Assembly: GCA_016210295.1 (NCBI GenBank)
Contig: JACQUM010000006.1
Span: forward strand, 1 to 9,826
Direction: 5' to 3'
DNA: 9,826 bases
Source of the DNA: Chloroflexota bacterium
GTDB lineage: Bacteria > Chloroflexota > Dehalococcoidia > UBA6926 > JACQUM01
Below are positions 6,257 through 9,826 of this stretch, piece by piece (position 1 is the first letter of the stretch; every line of letters begins with the position of its first letter). Under the pieces are notes generated by a model. That model had not been told where the DNA came from. It saw only the letters and a program-made list of their open reading frames with translations, and made no database searches. The translations under genes were made by a program, and so were the position numbers.

Positions 6257-6948
6257 GCGGGGCTGGACGGTATGCGGCTCTGAAGCAGGACGAGGATGGC
6301 ATCGACGACCTGTTCGGGGGTGAGGGAGTTGGTGTCGATAATATGGGCGTCGGGGGCCGGGACAAGGGGGGACGCCTCGCGCTCCTTGTCCCGCCGGTCT
6401 CGGGCTTTGAGCTCTGAAAGAACGGCAGCGAAAGGTGTGGATTGTCCGTGGGAGGAGACCTCTTCGTGACGTCGCTGCGCGCGTACCTCGTCGGAAGCGG
6501 TGAGGAAGACTTTGAGAGCAGCGTCGGTCAGGACGACGGTTCCAATATCTCGGCCCGCCATGACGATGGGTCCGCGGGCGGCCATCGCCCACTGGCGGCG
6601 GACCAAGGCCCGTCGCACGCCGGAGACTTGGGCGACGCGAGAGGCGGCAGCCTCGACCTCGGGCGTGCGGAGAAGCGGGCTCACCTCCGTTCCATCGACT
6701 GTCACACGAGTGTCGTCCACGCGGATGTCGCTCTCCTCGGCGAGGTGGGAAAGAGCGGCCTTGTTCTCCAAAGGAGTGTGTCGCTGGAGGGCGAGGTACC
6801 CGACAGCGCGGTAGATCAGGCCGGTGTCCACGAAGGGGCAGCCCAGGCGGGCGGCCAAGAGGCGCCCTACGGTGGACTTCCCGGCGGCGACTGGACCGTC
6901 GATGGCGACGCGGAGAGCCTGAGGCTGAGCCGGCTTGGAAGCGGACAC
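6253..6948 (-). CDS. cmk: Cytidylate kinase
   Basis: Cmk phosphorylates CMP and dCMP with ATP to give the diphosphates, supplying nucleotide and phospholipid (CDP) pathways in the cytoplasm. With the chosen start it has 231 residues, as usual for the family (220-235). It has a P-loop GPVAAGKS (18-25), FVDTGLIYRAV (from 39), the GRDIGT signature (132-137) with a following VFLTASDEVRAQRR segment (lid and CMP-binding region), and a C-terminal DAHIIDTNSLTPEQVV. The GTG at 6948 is preferred because the conserved N-terminus starts about 12 residues later. No Shine-Dalgarno precedes it, and a -10-like box ends 6 bases upstream, which suggests a leaderless message. A longer frame, with an ATG at 7074, would run through the divergent promoter region and encode sequence unlike the family. 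Its TAG stop is part of a CTAG that borders a repeat terminus. Confidence 0.93.
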   Translation of the reverse strand: MSASKPAQPQALRVAIDGPVAAGKSTVGRLLAARLGCPFVDTGLIYRAVGYLALQRHTPLENKAALSHLAEESDIRVDDTRVTVDGTEVSPLLRTPEVEAAASRVAQVSGVRRALVRRQWAMAARGPIVMAGRDIGTVVLTDAALKVFLTASDEVRAQRRHEEVSSHGQSTPFAAVLSELKARDRRDKEREASPLVPAPDAHIIDTNSLTPEQVVDAILVLLQSRIPSSPA

Positions 6949-6954
6949 GAGGCT

Positions 6955-6983
6955 ATGATAGGGAAGAGAGGCAGGTACGTAAA
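6955..6983 (-). promoter_or_regulatory. Candidate promoter for a leaderless cmk transcript
   Basis: On the minus strand TTTACG (6983-6978), a 17-base spacer and TATCAT (6960-6955) are followed 6 bases later by the GTG at 6948-6946. Initiation about 7 bases after the -10 box would fall on the start codon. The -35 match is 4 of 6. Confidence 0.45.
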
Positions 6984-7003
6984 GGGCGTCGCTAGGAGCT
7001 AGA

Positions 7004-7032
7004 TTGAGTCGAGGGAGAAGCGACGATATAAT
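7004..7032 (+). promoter_or_regulatory. Promoter for the cvpA-HNH pair
   Basis: TTGAGT (7004-7009), a 17-base spacer (7010-7026) and a perfect TATAAT (7027-7032) form a strong sigma-70-type promoter pointing at the plus-strand genes. A start near 7039 gives a leader of about 42 bases before the GTG at 7081. It is divergent from the cmk promoter in the same 132-base spacer. Confidence 0.7.
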
Positions 7033-7080
7033 GGGGGAACAGTTTGCCGCGATGGCAACTTCGCAAGGCCGCATAAGGGC

Positions 7081-7587
7081 GTGAACGGGCTGGATTTTGT
7101 GATCATCGCCATGGTGACGGTGCCTGCTCTCCTTGGCTGGCGGACGGGTCTTGTCAGCGCCGTCCTCACGCTGGGCGGTGTTGTGGGCGGCTTCCTGCTC
7201 GCTGGTCAACTCTCCGGGTGGGTGGCAGCGTTGCTTTCCCCGCTCCTTGCGGGTGACGCCTGGAGCGGTTTCCTCGGCTTCGCGCTTGTGCTCGTTGGCA
7301 CGATTGTTGTGTCGTGGGTGGCCGCCTTTTTCGTGAAGAAGGTCCTGGCGGCCGCGATGCTCGGCTGGGTCGATCCCCTGGGAGGGGCGCTCCTGGGTGC
7401 GGCCATGGGAAGCTTCCTCGTGACCGTCCTCCTGTTGATACTGCGCGCCGTAGGGCAGGTGGGCAACATCGCGGGTATCAAGGGCTCTCTGGAAGGGTCG
7501 GCCCTCGCGGGCCCTTTCTTACAGTATGTAGGTGCCGTCGTGCAGCTTTTGCCGGTGGACGTGACCAAAGTCGTGGGCGGAGGGTAG
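7081..7587 (+). CDS. CvpA family membrane protein
   Basis: This 168-residue protein belongs to the CvpA (colicin V production) family of small inner-membrane proteins, whose molecular function is still unclear. Four hydrophobic segments are visible at about residues 4-19, 24-42, 64-85 and 100-121. The start NGLDFVII...ALLGWRTGLV matches the family's N-terminal pattern, as does DPLGGALLGAAMG (98-110) before the last segment. The C-terminal 45 residues are less hydrophobic and end in a short Gly run. The GTG at 7081 is chosen because the LD-x-hydrophobic family start follows directly. The ribosome binding site is weak (AAGGG too close to the GTG), and GTG 7099 or ATG 7111 would remove part of the first segment. 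The HNH gene follows 15 bases after its stop, so the two are probably cotranscribed from the promoter at 7004-7032. Confidence 0.85.
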   Translation: MNGLDFVIIAMVTVPALLGWRTGLVSAVLTLGGVVGGFLLAGQLSGWVAALLSPLLAGDAWSGFLGFALVLVGTIVVSWVAAFFVKKVLAAAMLGWVDPLGGALLGAAMGSFLVTVLLLILRAVGQVGNIAGIKGSLEGSALAGPFLQYVGAVVQLLPVDVTKVVGGG

Positions 7588-7602
7588 GCAGGAGGCGTAC
7601 CC

Positions 7603-8178
7603 ATGGAGGCGGATTCAAGAGGGCGGCTGGACGGGCATCTTCTGAATGAAGAGGTGCTGGTCTTGAACTTGGGGTTCGAGCCTGTCCATGTCACGCGGGC
7701 CCGGCGTGCGCTGCTCCTGCTTTTTCGTGGCAAGGCCCAGCTCGTGGAGAACGGGAGAGGTGAAATCCACACCACCAGCGTGACCATCACTCTGCCCTCC
7801 GTCATTCGGCTAGAGGTGATGGCCCGTCGGCCCCTGGTTCCCCGGCGGCTGACGCGTCGCGAGGTCTTAGTACGGGACAAGTTCACCTGTCAGTATTGTG
7901 GTGCCGCAGGTCGCGACCTGACCCTCGACCACGTTTATCCCCGCCACAGGGGTGGACAGAACACCTGGGAAAACGTGGTGGGCGCCTGTATTCCTTGCAA
8001 CCGTCGAAAGGCGGGCCGCACCCCGCAGGAAGCGGGTATGCGCCTCCTCCGTTCGCCGTCGTCGCCCCGGCCGAATCCCTACTACCCTTTCTATCGCTAT
8101 CTGGCCAGACGGGTGGAGTGGTGGAAGTTCTTCCCGGAAGAGGAGCGTTTCGGAGTCTCCTATTCGCCCAAGGCGTAG
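7603..8178 (+). CDS. HNH endonuclease domain protein
   Basis: This 191-residue protein has an N-terminal region (about 15-80; VLVLNLGFEPVHVTRARRALLLLFRG is its start, in two stretches) found in a widespread group of stand-alone bacterial HNH proteins, then a zinc-binding HNH domain. The domain shows C96-x2-C99, LDHVYPRHRGG with D109, H110 and H115, N124 in WENVVGAC, and C129-x2-C132 followed by N133. These are the metal-binding cysteines and the His/Asn of the ββα-metal nuclease site, all intact. The C-terminus is Arg- and aromatic-rich. AGGAGG (7590-7595) lies 7 bases before the ATG. It is 15 bases downstream of the cvpA-family gene. The biological role of this group is not known to me. It lacks intron or phage context, so I infer a chromosomal DNA-processing role and not a homing element. 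Confidence 0.9.
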   Translation: MEADSRGRLDGHLLNEEVLVLNLGFEPVHVTRARRALLLLFRGKAQLVENGRGEIHTTSVTITLPSVIRLEVMARRPLVPRRLTRREVLVRDKFTCQYCGAAGRDLTLDHVYPRHRGGQNTWENVVGACIPCNRRKAGRTPQEAGMRLLRSPSSPRPNPYYPFYRYLARRVEWWKFFPEEERFGVSYSPKA

Positions 8179-8289
8179 GACGGGGGAACAGAGGCGGAGA
8201 TCCCGCCACTGTGTCGCGCAGGCCGGAGTGCGTTAGCTTAGCGAACAGGCAGCCTTCCACTGGAACGTCAATAAACCACTGGCTAAGCG
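8179..8289 (+). other. Spacer with a cobalamin-riboswitch-like box and short repeats
   Basis: The 111 bases between the HNH gene and repeat copy B encode nothing convincing. GGGGAAC at 8183-8189 and CCCGCCACTGTG near 8203-8214 resemble conserved parts of the cobalamin riboswitch core, with a GGCGG/CCGCC stem between them and GGAGT further on. The adenosine-rich P5 segment and the 3' AGnCAGGAnACCTGCC-like part are not visible, so at most this is a degenerate fragment. GCGTTAGC occurs twice (8230-8237 and 8287-8294), and the second copy overlaps the left flank of element B. CCACTGG also occurs twice. Confidence 0.25.
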
Positions 8290-8448
8290 TTAGCAGGGTG
8301 TTGAAAAAGGGGTGTCCAGAGGGGCGAAGCCCCTTTGGCGGTCCGCCGTAGGCGGATGGGGGTGACCCCCATATACAATTTCCACCCCCTTCTTGGCCAG
8401 GAAGGGGGCAGGGGGATGGTCGAAGAGGGTTTTTCATCAGCCTGTTAG
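8290..8448 (+). mobile_element. MITE-like repeat, copy B, with perfect TTAG duplication
   Basis: The element spans 8294-8444 (151 bp, the shortest copy). Its ends are CAGGGTGTTGAAAAAGGGG and, on the complement, CAGGCTGATGAAAAACCC, agreeing over most of the first 15 bases. Identical TTAG tetranucleotides flank it (8290-8293 and 8445-8448), as expected from a 4-bp target duplication. Four hairpin arms follow one another: GGGGC/GCCCC (8321-8333), CCGCC/GGCGG (8343-8355), ATGGGGG/CCCCCAT (8356-8372) and CCCCCTTC/GAAGGGGG (8385-8408). No coding capacity is credible. It ends 8 bases before the ribosome binding site of the iron-transport gene, so any promoter for that gene must lie in or before the element. 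Confidence 0.78.
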
Positions 8449-8456
8449 GAAGGGCT

Positions 8457-8463
8457 GGGAGGT
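8457..8463 (+). promoter_or_regulatory. Shine-Dalgarno site fixing the GTG start of the ferritin-VIT gene
   Basis: GGGAGGT ends 5 bases before the GTG at 8469, supporting that codon as the start. It falls just outside the right TTAG flank of element copy B. Confidence 0.75.
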
Positions 8464-8468
8464 GTGCC

Positions 8469-9647
8469 GTGGTACGCTCGTTGTCCCGGACCGAGAAGAA
8501 CTTGTGGAGCGCTTTCCTTGGGGAGGCCAAGGCGAACCGCATGTACACGGCATTCGCCATGAGGGCCATGGAGGAGGGCCATCCTGAGATCGCCCAGGTG
8601 TTCTTGGAGGCGGCGGGGGCGGAGACGATCCATGCGGTCAGCCACCTGAAAGCCTTGGGGGAGATCCACGGCACGCTGGAGAACCTCCGGACGGTGAGCC
8701 AAGGGGAAGCGTACGAGATCGCCACCATGTATCCACGGATGATCCAGGAGGCAGAGGAGGAGGCCCGACCCGCCGCCGCCGCCAGTTTTCGCCTGGCGTG
8801 GGAGCGGGAGAAGCATCACCTGCGTCTTTTCCAGGACGCCTTGAAGGTCATGGGTGTTCCAGACGCGGCTTCTGCCCTGGAGAGACAGCCCCAGATGCCA
8901 GAAGTGGAGATACCCCGGCTGCTGCCCATTGGAGAGGTGGGCAGGGAGAAGACGCGGATCGCCGCCCTGGCACGCATCCGGGAGGTCATATTCGGAATGC
9001 AAGACGGGCTCATCAGCACGGCGATCCTGGTCTCCTCCGTCTACGGTGCAACGGGGAACAACTTCGTGACCGTTGTCGCTGGGTTAGCCGGAGGGGTGGG
9101 AGGGATGTTCTCCATGGCCGCGGGGAGCTTTCTCTCCTCCCGGGCGGAGCGCGAGCTCTATCAGGCGGAGATCCTGCGGGAGGCGAGGGAGCTGGAGGTG
9201 CACCCCGGCGAGGAGATAGCGGAGCTGATGGAGCTCTACCGACAGGAGGGGTTCTCCTATGAAGACGCGACGGCCATGGCCGAACGGGTCGCCCAGGACA
9301 AGGGGATCATGCTGCGGACCATGGTGGAGAAAGAGTTGGGGTTGGCCCCGGAGCTTCCAGGCAGCCCGTGGAAGGACTCTCTGACCATGGGCGTCTCTTT
9401 CATCGTCGGAGCGACGGTGCCGATCCTGCCTTACTTCCTCTTGGGCAACGCGCTGGTGGTGGCCACCTCTCTCGTGCTGACAGGGGTTGGCCTCTTCGCC
9501 ATGGGGGTGGGCAAGGCGCGGTTCACCCACCGCAACCCGGTCTTGTCTGGGGTGGAGGTCCTTCTTGTGGGGACCCTGGCCGCGGGAGTGGGGTATTTTC
9601 TCGGTACGCTGGTGCCCGGTCTCTTCGGCGCGCCGGGCGGAGCCTAG
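8469..9647 (+). CDS. Rubrerythrin/ferritin-like domain fused to VIT1/CCC1 iron transporter (MbfA-like)
   Basis: This 392-residue protein joins a soluble diiron four-helix domain (about 5-125) to a VIT1/CCC1 membrane domain (about 168-390). The full rubrerythrin ligand set is visible: E19, E52-x-x-H55, E80 and E83 (GEAYE), and E114-x-x-H117. No CxxC rubredoxin part is present. The VIT1 part starts ARIREVIFGMQDGLISTA, has hydrophobic segments near 178-225, carries a charged cytoplasmic helical insert (about 225-300, Glu-rich), and ends with three hydrophobic segments (about 302-388). In alphaproteobacteria the same architecture is MbfA, a membrane ferritin that exports iron and protects against peroxide. 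I infer Fe(II) oxidation and/or export here. Start: GTG at 8469, with GGGAGGT 5 bases upstream. It stands alone between repeat copies B and C. No Fur- or Irr-type box is evident upstream. Its stop TAG lies in the CTAG flank of copy C. Confidence 0.92.
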   Translation: MVRSLSRTEKNLWSAFLGEAKANRMYTAFAMRAMEEGHPEIAQVFLEAAGAETIHAVSHLKALGEIHGTLENLRTVSQGEAYEIATMYPRMIQEAEEEARPAAAASFRLAWEREKHHLRLFQDALKVMGVPDAASALERQPQMPEVEIPRLLPIGEVGREKTRIAALARIREVIFGMQDGLISTAILVSSVYGATGNNFVTVVAGLAGGVGGMFSMAAGSFLSSRAERELYQAEILREARELEVHPGEEIAELMELYRQEGFSYEDATAMAERVAQDKGIMLRTMVEKELGLAPELPGSPWKDSLTMGVSFIVGATVPILPYFLLGNALVVATSLVLTGVGLFAMGVGKARFTHRNPVLSGVEVLLVGTLAAGVGYFLGTLVPGLFGAPGGA

Positions 9648-9818
9648 TGGGTTGCTGGAATGGGGTGTCCAGAGTCCCGATCGCCGGGCCGCGGGTGGGG
9701 GTCTGGGGGAGTCCCCCAGATAAAGTTCTTGCCCCCTTCCTGGCCAGGCATGCCCTGAGCCAGCCGAAGGGAAGGGGGTAGGAGGATGGTCGAATAGGGT
9801 TTTTCATCAGCCTGCTAG
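9644..9818 (+). mobile_element. MITE-like repeat, copy C, with perfect CTAG duplication
   Basis: The element spans 9648-9814 (167 bp). CTAG lies at both sides (9644-9647 and 9815-9818). The right end (GGGTTTTTCATCAGCCTG) is identical to that of copy B. The left end is degenerate (TGGGTTGCTGGAATGGGG), but GGGGTGTCCAGAG then matches B exactly. Interior arms include TCTGGGGGA/TCCCCCAGA (near 9702-9720) and a CCCCCTTC/GAAGGGGG arm whose loop is about 23 bases longer than in B and carries CCTGAGCCAGCCGAAGGG. The left CTAG contains the stop of the ferritin-VIT gene. The remaining 8 bases of the window hold nothing identifiable. Confidence 0.72.
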
Positions 9819-9826
9819 GGGAGACA

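Noticed and set aside
7883..8728. A 281-codon minus-strand frame spanning the HNH gene, copy B and the start of the ferritin-VIT gene
   Set aside because: It crosses three unrelated features. Its middle is the translation of the repeat, and no family motif is seen.
5180..9818. The repeated elements as a CRISPR array
   Set aside because: Copies are 150-190 bp, kilobases apart, with inverted ends and target duplications. There is no short direct repeat-spacer periodicity and no cas gene.
1..9826. tRNA or rRNA genes
   Set aside because: I looked through the spacers on both strands for cloverleaf landmarks (GGTTCGAATCC-type arms, CCA ends) and rRNA-like conserved stretches, and saw none.

Overview
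The window is high-GC bacterial DNA with seven intact protein genes that I recognise, a probable gene remnant, and an unusual set of short, structured, IS-derived-looking repeats in the spacers. The mix suggests a Chloroflexota-like (possibly Dehalococcoidia-type) free-living bacterium: a lipoprotein solute-binding protein with a Thr/Pro/Ala-rich linker, core genes typical of a bacterial chromosome, and repeats carrying the CTGAGCGAAGCCGAAGG type of motif that I associate with that phylum. This assignment is inference from style, not from a marker gene.

Layout. 1-87 holds a strong hairpin that ends the minus-strand gene at 88-1875, a family 5 (peptide/nickel type) ABC transporter substrate-binding lipoprotein with a textbook promoter and ribosome binding site. 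1876-2257 is a divergent spacer. It contains that promoter, a bidirectional terminator-like 23-bp perfect inverted repeat, and what looks like the last codons of a second, mostly deleted substrate-binding protein gene. A metallo-beta-lactamase-fold hydrolase follows on the plus strand (2258-3097), convergent with glmS (3172-5013, minus). Upstream of glmS lie plsC-type acyltransferase (5372-6052, minus) and cytidylate kinase cmk (6253-6948, minus). A divergent promoter region (6949-7080) separates cmk from a plus-strand pair, a CvpA-family membrane protein (7081-7587) and an HNH nuclease (7603-8178). The last gene (8469-9647, plus) is a fusion of a rubrerythrin/ferritin-like diiron domain to a VIT1/CCC1 iron transporter (MbfA-like).

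Repeats. Three copies of one non-coding element (5184-5371, 8294-8444, 9648-9814), all in the same orientation, have imperfect terminal inverted repeats (consensus about TARCAGGSTGWTGAAAAA) and 4-bp flanking direct repeats of the YTAR/CTAG type. A fourth, half-recognisable terminus ends at 6252. At three of these four sites the 4-bp target contains the TAG stop codon of a neighbouring gene. A 52-bp perfect palindrome of a widespread REP-like type sits between cmk and plsC. This MITE-like family is the best candidate here for something worth describing.

How the genes relate. glmS (amino-sugar precursors of the envelope), plsC (phosphatidic acid), cmk (nucleotide supply) and the CvpA/HNH pair are housekeeping or general functions with no obvious shared pathway. 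The iron protein stands alone downstream of a repeat. The transporter protein lacks its permease and ATPase genes in the window. I see no CRISPR array, tRNA, rRNA, phage or defence island.
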